A stretch of DNA of 64,000 bases from Pontiellaceae bacterium B12219. Its GTDB lineage: Bacteria > Verrucomicrobiota > Kiritimatiellia > Kiritimatiellales > Pontiellaceae. Positions 53,912 through 62,036 of this stretch are shown here, in pieces (position 1 is the first letter of the stretch; each line of letters starts with the position of its first letter). The stretch covers positions 1-64,000 of the forward strand of contig JARNMJ010000013.1 of NCBI GenBank assembly GCA_029432795.1. Direction: 5' to 3'. The position numbers were made by a program, and so were the translations under genes. A model generated the notes under the pieces. It saw only the letters and a program-made list of their open reading frames with translations, was not told where the DNA came from and did not search any database.

Positions 53912-54705
53912 TGGACTGGATCACCCCCGACTATCCCAACGAACATCCTGCGCAGAACTCGCTGTGGGATAAAAAATACCTGCTGTTCCTCACCGGTGTC
54001 ACCGCCGTTTTCGACGGATTCAAAGCGCTCGATATCGACTACTTCGGAATCTTTCACAACGAACTGCGTGTCATCATCGGCCCGAACGGAGCCGGAAAAT
54101 CAACGATGTGCGATGTCATCACCGGCAAGACCCGTCCCACCACGGGAACGGTTCACTACAACGGCGAAGACATCACCAAAAAACCCGAAGCCGAAATTGT
54201 CCGCTCCGGAATCGGCCGTAAATTTCAGACGCCCACGGTCTATGACAGCCTGACGGTCTATCAGAATATGGAACTTTCACTGCCCGGCCCGAAAGGGGTT
54301 TGGTCGGCGCTGACCGCTCGCGAAACAAAGGTGGAGCGCGATCGGATTATGACCCTGCTCGAACGGGTTCGTCTGCTCGATGCAGCCGATACCGAAGCGC
54401 GCTATCTCAGCCACGGACAACGGCAGTGGCTCGCGATCAGTTCGCTGATTCTGTCGCAGCCGCGTTTGCTGCTTGTCGACGAACCGGCCGCCGGACTCAC
54501 CGATTCGGAAACCGAACTCACCGGGGAACTGCTGCTGGAACTCAAAAAGGATCACACGCTGATTGTGATCGAGCACGACATGGATTTTGTTCGTCAGCTC
54601 GATTCGCGTGTCACGGTGCTGTGCGAAGGCAAGTCGATGGCCGAAGGGCCGCTCGAAGAAGTGAAAGTGAACCCCGATGTTATTGAAGCCTATTTGGGAC
54701 GGTAA
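53911..54705 (+). CDS. urtD: Urea ABC transporter ATP-binding protein UrtD
   Basis: The 264-residue ATPase has Walker A GPNGAGKST (57-65), GRKFQTPTVYDSL (Q loop), signature LSHGQRQWLAI (the UrtD form of LSGGQ) and Walker B LLLVDEPAAGLTDSE. The N-terminal 20 residues precede the fold as in other UrtD proteins. It energises UrtBC import together with UrtE. Confidence 0.95.
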   Translation: MDWITPDYPNEHPAQNSLWDKKYLLFLTGVTAVFDGFKALDIDYFGIFHNELRVIIGPNGAGKSTMCDVITGKTRPTTGTVHYNGEDITKKPEAEIVRSGIGRKFQTPTVYDSLTVYQNMELSLPGPKGVWSALTARETKVERDRIMTLLERVRLLDAADTEARYLSHGQRQWLAISSLILSQPRLLLVDEPAAGLTDSETELTGELLLELKKDHTLIVIEHDMDFVRQLDSRVTVLCEGKSMAEGPLEEVKVNPDVIEAYLGR

Positions 54706-54715
54706 ACGATAGGCG

Positions 54716-54852
54716 AAGTATGAATTGTGAAAGATGAAGAATGAACACTGACAGATGAAAGCAGAGCACAGATGGAGTGGGTCTTCGTGCAGAAGGCGCC
54801 GCAGACCCAATTTCATCCTTCATCATTCATATTTCATTCCTCATCTCTAAGG
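54716..54852. repeat. Dispersed intergenic repeat, copy 2 (between urtD and urtE)
   Basis: Reverse complement shares ATGAAATTGGGTCTGCG(G)CGCCTTC with 21628-21718. The segment is loosely palindromic (GATGAAGAATGAA on one side, TTCATCATTCATATTTCATT on the other) with a central hairpin (GTCTTCGTGC to GCAGAC). It interrupts an otherwise tightly packed operon. Confidence 0.75.
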
Positions 54853-54859
54853 AACTAAG

Positions 54860-55546
54860 ATGCTCAATGTTGAAAATTTAAGTTTTTCCTACGGGGGCGT
54901 TCAGGCGCTCACCGAGGTTACGATGAATGTGCCAACCGGGGAAATGGTTTGCATCATGGGTCGCAACGGCGTGGGGAAAACCACGCTCGTCCGCAATATT
55001 ATGGGACTGCTTTCACTCTCCTTCGGCAGCGTGACTCTTGATGAAGTCGAGATATCGGCGCTGCCGCCTCATCGGCGTGTTAGGCAGGGGATGGCCTATG
55101 TGCCGCAGGGGCGGCAGATTTTTCCCCGGCTCACCGTCGAAGAAAATCTGCGTACCGGACTCGCTTCGCGTGGCGATGAAATTCTGCCGGACGTTTTTGA
55201 ATATTTTCCGGTGCTCGATGAAATGCGCGGTCGAATGGGGGGCGATCTTTCCGGCGGGCAGCAGCAGCAGCTGGCGATTGCCCGGGCGCTGGTCACCAAA
55301 CCCCGCCTGCTGATTCTCGATGAACCGACTGAAGGCATTCAGCCGAACATTATTCAGCGGATCGGCGAAGTGCTCAGCATGCTCAGTAAAGAGCAGGGCA
55401 TGACGATTCTGATCGTCGAGCAGTACCTCGATTTCGTGAAAGAGTTTTCAGACCGCTTTGTATTGATGAACCGAGGCCGGGTGGTTGCGAGCGATGTCAT
55501 TGACCAGCTCAGTGAAGAGCTGATCGAAGAATACCTGCATGTTTAA
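54860..55546 (+). CDS. urtE: Urea ABC transporter ATP-binding protein UrtE
   Basis: The 228-residue ATPase has Walker A GRNGVGKTT, GMAYVPQGRQIFPRLTVEENLRTG (the LivF/UrtE Q-loop region), signature LSGGQQQQLAIARAL, Walker B LLILDEPTEGIQP and VEQYLDF. Starts after AAGGAACTAAG. Downstream of the repeat that separates it from urtD. Confidence 0.95.
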   Translation: MLNVENLSFSYGGVQALTEVTMNVPTGEMVCIMGRNGVGKTTLVRNIMGLLSLSFGSVTLDEVEISALPPHRRVRQGMAYVPQGRQIFPRLTVEENLRTGLASRGDEILPDVFEYFPVLDEMRGRMGGDLSGGQQQQLAIARALVTKPRLLILDEPTEGIQPNIIQRIGEVLSMLSKEQGMTILIVEQYLDFVKEFSDRFVLMNRGRVVASDVIDQLSEELIEEYLHV

Positions 55547-55587
55547 TGATCTGAATAAAAACGAGTAATAACAAAGGAGATAGGCAC

Positions 55588-56403
55588 ATGAAAAAATCAG
55601 TGATGGCGGCTTCTGCCGTAATGGGAATGGGCGCTCTTAGTGCCGGTGCATTCGAAGCAACGGTTACGCCTTCAGTGGATGTAAACTTCGCCAGCGCATT
55701 TGTCGGTGGAAACGGGATCACCTGGGTGGACGGCCCGATGCTGATGCCTTCGGCCTCTCTCGGAATCGACGATAAAAGCGGAAAACACCATACCAGTTTC
55801 ATGTATTGGGCCGGAATCAATCTGGACGACACCAAAGGTCCGGATAACCCGAATGATGCGCAAGGAGAGATCACCGAATGGGATGTTTTTGCGGACTACA
55901 CCTACACGGGTATTGAAATGGTTGATCTTTCTGCCGGTTCAATCTTCTATGCCTTCCCGAAAATCGGCGGGCAGTACACAACAGATGTTTATATTAAAGC
56001 GAAGCTGAATGTTCTACTTAATCCTGCAGCCACCGTTCTTTACGATGTCGATGGATCAAACTACGGTTTTCACGGCGATATCGGGATCAGCGAAGGCTAC
56101 GATTTTGAGTGCGGAGCGAGCATTGGCGCCTGGGCGAAAATTACCTGGGCCGACAGTAACTATGGTAAAGCGTACTTCAGTTCGGATGGAAACGATTATT
56201 CCGGTCTGATGAGTTATGGTGCCGGTTTGAGCGCCTCCTACGGAATCACCGAAGCGGTCAGCCTCAATGCCGGACTGGCCTATTGGAAGCTGGATAACGA
56301 TGATGGTGTACTCGGTCAGACCTATGCCGCCTGGGATGCCATTGACACGCCTTCTCCGCAGGACAATGTTGTTGGAAACGTCTCCGTCGGTTATACCTTC
56401 TAA
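55588..56403 (+). CDS. Porin-like outer-membrane protein in the urea cluster
   Basis: The 271-residue product has a signal peptide (1-20, ending SAGAFEA) and many alternating beta strands rich in Tyr, Gly and Asp, and ends in Phe (VSVGYTF), the outer-membrane beta-barrel sorting signature. It resembles TorF-type putative porins. Placed between the urea importer and urease, it may let urea through the outer membrane or hold a surface role; this is inference. GGAGATAGGCAC precedes the start. Confidence 0.8.
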   Translation: MKKSVMAASAVMGMGALSAGAFEATVTPSVDVNFASAFVGGNGITWVDGPMLMPSASLGIDDKSGKHHTSFMYWAGINLDDTKGPDNPNDAQGEITEWDVFADYTYTGIEMVDLSAGSIFYAFPKIGGQYTTDVYIKAKLNVLLNPAATVLYDVDGSNYGFHGDIGISEGYDFECGASIGAWAKITWADSNYGKAYFSSDGNDYSGLMSYGAGLSASYGITEAVSLNAGLAYWKLDNDDGVLGQTYAAWDAIDTPSPQDNVVGNVSVGYTF

Positions 56404-56414
56404 ATCAGGTTTTT

Positions 56415-56440
56415 CCGTGAAGACTTCCGGGTCTTCACGG
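56415..56440 (+). terminator. Hairpin between the porin-like gene and ureAB
   Basis: Perfect 10-bp stem CCGTGAAGAC (56415-56424) / GTCTTCACGG (56431-56440). Only a short delayed T-run follows, so it may be a partial terminator or an mRNA-stabilising element. Confidence 0.6.
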
Positions 56441-56473
56441 AGCTTATTTTATGACATAAACAGAGGATGAAGG

Positions 56474-57229
56474 ATGCATTTAGGACCCCGCGAAATAGAA
56501 AAGCTGATGTTGCATAACGCCGGTTTTCTGGCACAGAAACGTTATGCAAGGGGCCTGAAACTTAATTATGTCGAAACCGTTGCCCTGCTTTCCGCCCAGC
56601 TGCTGGAGTTTATCCGCGAAGGATGTACCGTATCGCAGTTGATGGATCGCGGGAAACAGCTGTTGGGATTCGACGATGTCATGCCCGGCGTTTCCGGCAT
56701 GCTTGCCGAAGTGCAGGTGGAAGGCACTTTTCCCGACGGCACCAAACTGATCACCGTGCATCAACCGGTTTGCCGCCAACACGGCGAGCCCAAGCTGGCG
56801 CTCTATGGTTCCGGCCTCGTCCGGCAATGCGGCACCATTCCGGTGGATAATGAAAGTTCCGGAAAACCGGGCGAAATCCAATGTCTGGAAGGGGAGCTGG
56901 AACTCAACGCCGGCCGCGAAAGCATCTCCTTAATTGTGCTCAACCACGGCGACCGCCCGGTTCAGGTTGGTTCGCACTATCCCTTTTTTGAAACCAATCC
57001 GGCCCTGCTGTTCGATCGCGCCAAAGCGTTTAACATGCGGCTCAATATTGCGGCCGGAACCGCCATCCGTTTTGAACCCGGCGAATCCAAACAGGTCGAG
57101 CTCGTTAAAATCGGCGGCACCGCCACGGTGCGCGGCGGAAATGCGCTGATACAATCAACCGACTCGCCCGAAGGCGCGCTGGATAAAGCCATCGAACAAA
57201 ACTTTAATCACCAGGAGGAAGGCCAATGA
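56474..57229 (+). CDS. ureAB: Urease gamma-beta fusion subunit
   Basis: The 251-residue product combines the gamma subunit (1-100: [48 protein letters not shown]) and the beta subunit (about 125-245: [61 protein letters not shown]). Such fusions are known in Helicobacter-type ureases. Its stop overlaps the ureC start. A palindrome with one change (56876-56890) encodes IQCLEGE at the junction. Confidence 0.95.
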   Translation: MHLGPREIEKLMLHNAGFLAQKRYARGLKLNYVETVALLSAQLLEFIREGCTVSQLMDRGKQLLGFDDVMPGVSGMLAEVQVEGTFPDGTKLITVHQPVCRQHGEPKLALYGSGLVRQCGTIPVDNESSGKPGEIQCLEGELELNAGRESISLIVLNHGDRPVQVGSHYPFFETNPALLFDRAKAFNMRLNIAAGTAIRFEPGESKQVELVKIGGTATVRGGNALIQSTDSPEGALDKAIEQNFNHQEEGQ

Positions 57230-58932
57230 ACATCAGCCGTAAAAATTATGCCGCCATGTTCGGGCCGACCACCGGCGATAAAATCCGCCTTGGCGATACC
57301 AACCTCCTGATTGAAGTCGAAAAAGATCTCACTGTTTACGGCGACGAATGTAAGTTCGGCGGCGGTAAAGTGCTGCGCGATGGCATGGGCCAATGCTCCG
57401 GCGTATCGCAGGCCGACGCGCTCGATCTATTGATTACCAATGCCCTTATTCTCGATTACACCGGAATTTATAAAGCCGATCTCGGCATTAAAAACGGCCG
57501 CATTCACGCCATCGGAAAAGCGGGGAATCCCGATATGATGGACGGCGTGGATCCAAATATGATCTGCGGCCCGACGACGGAAGTCATTGCCGGTGAAAAA
57601 CTGATTCTGACGGCGGGCGGTTTTGATGCCCATATTCATTTTATCTGTCCGCAGCAGATTGATGAAGCCATTGCTTCCGGGCTCACCACCATGCTCGGCG
57701 GCGGCACCGGTCCGGCCACCGGAACCAATGCCACCACCTGCACGCCCGGCGCAAACCATATTGAAATGATGCTCCGCGCCACCGATGCCTATCCCATGAA
57801 TTTCGGATTTCTCGGTAAAGGCAACAGCTCCAGTCCCGTTGGGCTCACTGAGCAGATTGAAGCCGGAGCCGTTGGCCTGAAACTGCACGAAGACTGGGGC
57901 TCCACCCCGGCGGCGATCGACTGCTGCCTCGATGTTGCTGAACAATACGATGTTCAGGTTGCCATTCACACCGACACGCTGAATGAGTCCGGTATGGTGG
58001 AAAATACCTGCGCCGCTTTTAAAGGCCGGACCATTCACACCTATCACACTGAAGGGGCCGGGGGCGGACACGCGCCGGATATCATGAAACTTTGCGGCGA
58101 GCCCAATGTGCTGCCGTCCTCCACCAACCCAACACGGCCCTACACCGTCAACACGATCGACGAGCATCTCGATATGCTGATGGTCTGTCATCATCTGGAT
58201 AAACGGATTCCGGAAGACGTTGCTTTTGCCGAAAGCCGGATTCGTGGTGAAACGATTGCGGCCGAAGATATTCTGCACGATATGGGTGCGCTTTCGATCA
58301 TTTCCTCCGATTCCCAGGCGATGGGCCGCATTGGCGAAGTGATTACCCGCACGTGGCAGACCGCCCATAAAATGAAAGAGCAGCGCGGTGCATTGCCGGA
58401 AGATGAAGGCCACGGAAATGATAATTTCCGGGTCCGGCGCTACGTCGCAAAATATACGATCAATCCCTCCATTGCCCACGGCATGAGCCATGAAATCGGT
58501 TCGATTGAACCCGGCAAGCTGGCCGACCTCGTTTTATGGCGCCCCGACTTTTTCGGCAGTAAACCGGAACTGATCCTTAAAGGCGGGGTGATTGCGCAGG
58601 CGCAGATGGGCGACCCGAATGCATCGATCCCGACGCCGCAGCCCTTTTACTCCCGTCCAATGTTTGGAAACTTCGGCTCGGCGCCCGCCAAAAATTCACT
58701 GGTCTTTGTATCTCAGGCTTCGCTCGAAAATGTGGCGAAGTACGATCTGAATAAATCCGCCGTGCCCGTGAAAAACTGCCGGACCATCGGTAAAAAAGAC
58801 ATGAAGCTGAACGACTTTCTGCCAGACATTGAAATTGATCCGGAGACGTACAAGGTCACGGTCAACGGCGAACACATCACCTGCGAGTCCGCCACCAAAC
58901 TCCCGCTCGCCCAGCTCTATCAGCTGTTTTAA
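57226..58932 (+). CDS. ureC: Urease alpha (catalytic) subunit
   Basis: This 568-residue nickel metalloenzyme hydrolyses urea to ammonia and carbamate. The nickel ligands and active-site residues are present: His136 and His138 (AHIHF), carbamylated Lys219 (GLKLHED), His248 (IHTDT), His274, mobile-flap Cys321-His322 (VCHHL) and Asp362 (SDSQAM). Length is normal. Followed by accessory genes ureF, ureG and ureD; no ureE gene is present. Confidence 0.98.
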   Translation: MNISRKNYAAMFGPTTGDKIRLGDTNLLIEVEKDLTVYGDECKFGGGKVLRDGMGQCSGVSQADALDLLITNALILDYTGIYKADLGIKNGRIHAIGKAGNPDMMDGVDPNMICGPTTEVIAGEKLILTAGGFDAHIHFICPQQIDEAIASGLTTMLGGGTGPATGTNATTCTPGANHIEMMLRATDAYPMNFGFLGKGNSSSPVGLTEQIEAGAVGLKLHEDWGSTPAAIDCCLDVAEQYDVQVAIHTDTLNESGMVENTCAAFKGRTIHTYHTEGAGGGHAPDIMKLCGEPNVLPSSTNPTRPYTVNTIDEHLDMLMVCHHLDKRIPEDVAFAESRIRGETIAAEDILHDMGALSIISSDSQAMGRIGEVITRTWQTAHKMKEQRGALPEDEGHGNDNFRVRRYVAKYTINPSIAHGMSHEIGSIEPGKLADLVLWRPDFFGSKPELILKGGVIAQAQMGDPNASIPTPQPFYSRPMFGNFGSAPAKNSLVFVSQASLENVAKYDLNKSAVPVKNCRTIGKKDMKLNDFLPDIEIDPETYKVTVNGEHITCESATKLPLAQLYQLF

Positions 58933-58934
58933 GG

Positions 58935-59594
58935 ATGGCATTAAGTACGATCCAGTTGATGCATCTGGCGGATTCGGCCTTGCCGATCGGCGGCTTTGCG
59001 TTTTCAAACGGGCTGGAGGCGGCGGTGAAAAGTGGAATGGTGGCCACGCGGCCCGAGCTGATTCGCTATCTTAAAACCGCATTGAAGCAGTGGATGGCTT
59101 TCGAGGTTCCTTTTTTGAACAGTTTTTATGAAGATGCCTCTGCGGAACAGTTGCACCGGTTTGACCGAATGATGCTGTCGCCTTGCATTCGTAAAGGGTC
59201 CATCGCGCAGGGCAGGGGATGGTCGCGCCTGTTCAAAGAACTTTTTCCAACCCTTGGAAACAGCACGAAAGCCCGGCTGGCTTCCGAAGGAATTCCGCCG
59301 CATTGGCTGCCGCTGATGGTGCTGAGCCTGAAATCGGCCGGAGCGACGGCGGGGCAGGTGCGGGAACTTTTTATTTTCACGCAGCTGCGCGATCAGCTCA
59401 GTGCGGCGGTCCGGCTCGGGCTGATCGGCCCGGCAATCGCTCAGCGTATTCAGTCCGATTTGGAACGATCAATCGCCGGTGATTTAAAAATTGCGGAATC
59501 CAAAACCGCAGCTGAAGCTTCGCGTATTGCGCCCTTAATGGATGTTGCGCAAATGCTTCAGCCGTCTTTATATTCAAAACTCTTTCAGAACTGA
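58935..59594 (+). CDS. ureF: Urease accessory protein UreF
   Basis: This 219-residue helical protein binds UreD and guides UreG to apourease for nickel insertion. LMHLADSALPIGGFAFSNGLEAAV is the UreF N-terminal signature, and the remainder is helical as expected. It starts 2 bases after ureC. A palindrome (59245-59259) encodes FPTLGN. Confidence 0.95.
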   Translation: MALSTIQLMHLADSALPIGGFAFSNGLEAAVKSGMVATRPELIRYLKTALKQWMAFEVPFLNSFYEDASAEQLHRFDRMMLSPCIRKGSIAQGRGWSRLFKELFPTLGNSTKARLASEGIPPHWLPLMVLSLKSAGATAGQVRELFIFTQLRDQLSAAVRLGLIGPAIAQRIQSDLERSIAGDLKIAESKTAAEASRIAPLMDVAQMLQPSLYSKLFQN

Positions 59595-59606
59595 GGAATT
59601 CATTCT

Positions 59607-60350
59607 ATGCATACGCACACCCACGATGGACACACCCATTCGCACGATCATGAGCACGGCCATACGCACGAGCACATGGATCATCCCGGCCATTTCACGG
59701 AGCGCGAAACGCCGCTGCCCCGCGATTTTTCAGAGCGCGCGTTCACCATTGGAATCGGCGGGCCGGTCGGATCGGGAAAAACCGCACTGACCAAAGCCAT
59801 CTGTGAAAAGCTGCGCGATAAAATGAGCCTTGCCGTCGTGACCAACGATATTTTCACGCAGGAGGACGCCGAATTTCTAACCAAAAACAAAAGCCTCCCG
59901 GCTGACCGGATTATCGGTGTGGAAACCGGAGGTTGTCCGCATGCGGCAATTCGCGAGGATATTTCGCTCAATCTGAATGCACTGGAAGAATTGATGGATC
60001 GGTTTAATGGAAAAGTGGAATGGCTGATTGTGGAAAGCGGCGGAGATAATCTGGCCGCGAACTATTCCCGAGAACTGGCGGACTACACCATTTATGTGAT
60101 CGACGTTTCGGGGGGCGATAAAATACCGCGAAAGGGCGGTCCGGGTATTACGCAGTCGGATCTGCTCGTGATTAATAAAACCGACATCGCCGAATTGATC
60201 GGGGCCGATCTTGGAGTGATGGAACGCGATTCGCTGAAAATGCGCGGCGATGGACCTTTTCTTTTCACGCAGGCCCGTAATAATATCGGGGTTGATGAGG
60301 TTATTGATCAGATCTCACATGCATATAATCATCAGGTTCTGGGGGAATAA
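59607..60350 (+). CDS. ureG: Urease accessory GTPase UreG with His-rich N terminus
   Basis: The 247-residue SIMIBI GTPase has P-loop GGPVGSGKT (51-59), [28 protein letters not shown] (the metal-binding CPH), ESGGDNL and VINKTDIA. The first 30 residues carry 13 His ([18 protein letters not shown]...), a nickel-storing tail that may do the job of the missing UreE. GAGGAATTC precedes the start. Confidence 0.97.
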   Translation: MHTHTHDGHTHSHDHEHGHTHEHMDHPGHFTERETPLPRDFSERAFTIGIGGPVGSGKTALTKAICEKLRDKMSLAVVTNDIFTQEDAEFLTKNKSLPADRIIGVETGGCPHAAIREDISLNLNALEELMDRFNGKVEWLIVESGGDNLAANYSRELADYTIYVIDVSGGDKIPRKGGPGITQSDLLVINKTDIAELIGADLGVMERDSLKMRGDGPFLFTQARNNIGVDEVIDQISHAYNHQVLGE

Positions 60351-60986
60351 ATGGAAACATCATTAGGAATTTTGTGCGTAAGCGCGTTGTTATTGGGATT
60401 GGGTCACACAGCAATGGGACCGGATCATTATTTGCCGTTCATCGCGTTGAGCAAGGCGCGGAGCTGGTCGATTAAAAAGACGGTATGGATTACGTTGATC
60501 TGTGGATTAGCTCATGTGTTCAGCTCCATTTTAATTGGTCTGTTCGGTATTGCGCTGGGTATTTCGCTGAATGCGTTGGAAATGGCCGAAGCCCTGCGCG
60601 GCGATGTGGCCGCCTGGATTCTGGTGGGTTGCGGTGCGGTCTATATGATTTGGGGCATTATGTACGGGCTCAAAAATCGGGAACATCACCATGTGGATAC
60701 CAAGGATGGGAAATTAACCCCCTGGGCGCTGTTCATTATTTTTGTATTCGGTCCCTGCGAACCGCTGATTCCCGTGTTGATGTTTCCGGCTGCCACGATG
60801 AGCCTTGGTGCGGCACTCACTGTTGCCGGCATTTTTGCAATTGCCACGCTGGTGACGATGCTCGCTATGGTTCTCGCGGCTTTATACGGTCTTAAATTTG
60901 TGAGTCATAAAAATCATCGCTTTGCACATGCCGTTGCCGGGGCCGTGGTGCTGGCGTGCGGTCTTGCTGTGCAGCTTGGGCTGTAG
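60351..60986 (+). CDS. ureH: UreH-type nickel permease
   Basis: This 211-residue protein has about six membrane helices. LGLGHTAMGPDHYLPFIALSKAR resembles the UreH/HupE nickel uptake family rather than the HAxDADH signature of NiCoT. Other features are CGLAHVFSSILIG and FGPCEPLIPVLMFPA. It follows ureG with no gap and probably supplies nickel for urease. Name given by family and position; substrate inferred. Confidence 0.8.
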   Translation: METSLGILCVSALLLGLGHTAMGPDHYLPFIALSKARSWSIKKTVWITLICGLAHVFSSILIGLFGIALGISLNALEMAEALRGDVAAWILVGCGAVYMIWGIMYGLKNREHHHVDTKDGKLTPWALFIIFVFGPCEPLIPVLMFPAATMSLGAALTVAGIFAIATLVTMLAMVLAALYGLKFVSHKNHRFAHAVAGAVVLACGLAVQLGL

Positions 60987-60987
60987 C

Positions 60988-61785
60988 ATGAAAACCAGTC
61001 GGTTGGAACTTGACCATGTGGAGGGTGCCACGCGCATCACGCGGATGGTCAGTCAGGTTCCGCTCCGACTCCTGGAAACCGGATTGCACGATCACGGTGT
61101 CGAAATTCAGCTCTCGTCGTATGGTGGCGGAATTTTGCAGGGCGACGAGGTGGGGCTTAAAATACGCTGTGGCGAAAAGACCGGTCTGCTGCTCAAATCG
61201 CAGGCCAACACCCACGTTTATCGCAACGAAACCGGCAAAAAAGCCGTGCAGCAGATTGAAGCCGACTGCGAACCGGATTCCAAGGTCTGGAACATTCCTG
61301 AACCGGTTGTTTTGCACGAAGGTGCAATTTTCCGGCAGGAACAGGTGTGGAATATTTCCGAATCAACCGATTTTATCCTCGCGGACTGGATGCTCTCCGG
61401 CCGTAGCGAATCGGATGAACAGTTTATTTTTGAGCGCTACGAATCGTATGTGCTGATTTCGGTCGATGGAAAAGCGGTCGTCGAAGAAAATCTATCCTGC
61501 TGTCCGGCGGAAATGGATATTCGCAGTCCCGCCGCCTTTGGGCCCTACGATCTTTTGCTCAACCTTTACCTGCTCGGACCGAATGCCGATGCTGAGGCCG
61601 AAAAACTGCGTCCGTTTCTGGATTATCCGCAGATTCACACCAATGCGTTGCCCGAAGAACGAGCCGAACTTCCGCGAAAACCGGTCTATGCCCTGAATCC
61701 GCTGCCCGATGGAAACGGCCATCTCTTCCGCGCCATGGCCCGCACCCGCCGGGAACTGCAGCCAATCATCGATCTTTTTCTTTAG
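60988..61785 (+). CDS. ureD: Urease accessory protein UreD
   Basis: The 265-residue accessory factor (called UreH in Helicobacter) binds apourease and, with UreF and UreG, admits nickel and CO2. GGILQGDEVGLKIRCGEKTGLLLKSQANTHVYR is a family signature, with FRQEQVWNISESTDFILADW following. Start 60988 is just after the permease stop. A palindrome (61278-61292) encodes DSKVWN. Confidence 0.93.
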   Translation: MKTSRLELDHVEGATRITRMVSQVPLRLLETGLHDHGVEIQLSSYGGGILQGDEVGLKIRCGEKTGLLLKSQANTHVYRNETGKKAVQQIEADCEPDSKVWNIPEPVVLHEGAIFRQEQVWNISESTDFILADWMLSGRSESDEQFIFERYESYVLISVDGKAVVEENLSCCPAEMDIRSPAAFGPYDLLLNLYLLGPNADAEAEKLRPFLDYPQIHTNALPEERAELPRKPVYALNPLPDGNGHLFRAMARTRRELQPIIDLFL

Positions 61786-61940
61786 TATCTTGCGGTTCTT
61801 TCTGATGCTTACGAATATTTTACACCACCAGGTGGAGTGGAATAGACTGCCCCCCGATAAGCAATGACAGAGAACTAAAAAAAATATGGAAAAACTGCAA
61901 TAAGATGCAGTTGATGACCGTCTCTTTCTAACATGAACAG

Positions 61941-61976
61941 AAGATCTGCACCTGTTTCAGTGCGGATCTTTCTTTT
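61941..61976 (+). terminator. Terminator after the urea operon
   Basis: Stem AAGATCTGCAC (61941-61951) / GTGCGGATCTT (61960-61970), one wobble, followed by TCTTTT. Confidence 0.8.
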
Positions 61977-62036
61977 ATGAATACCATGAAGACTTTGACT
62001 CGGGCCAAAAGGGCTGAACCAACACGGGGCGGAACG

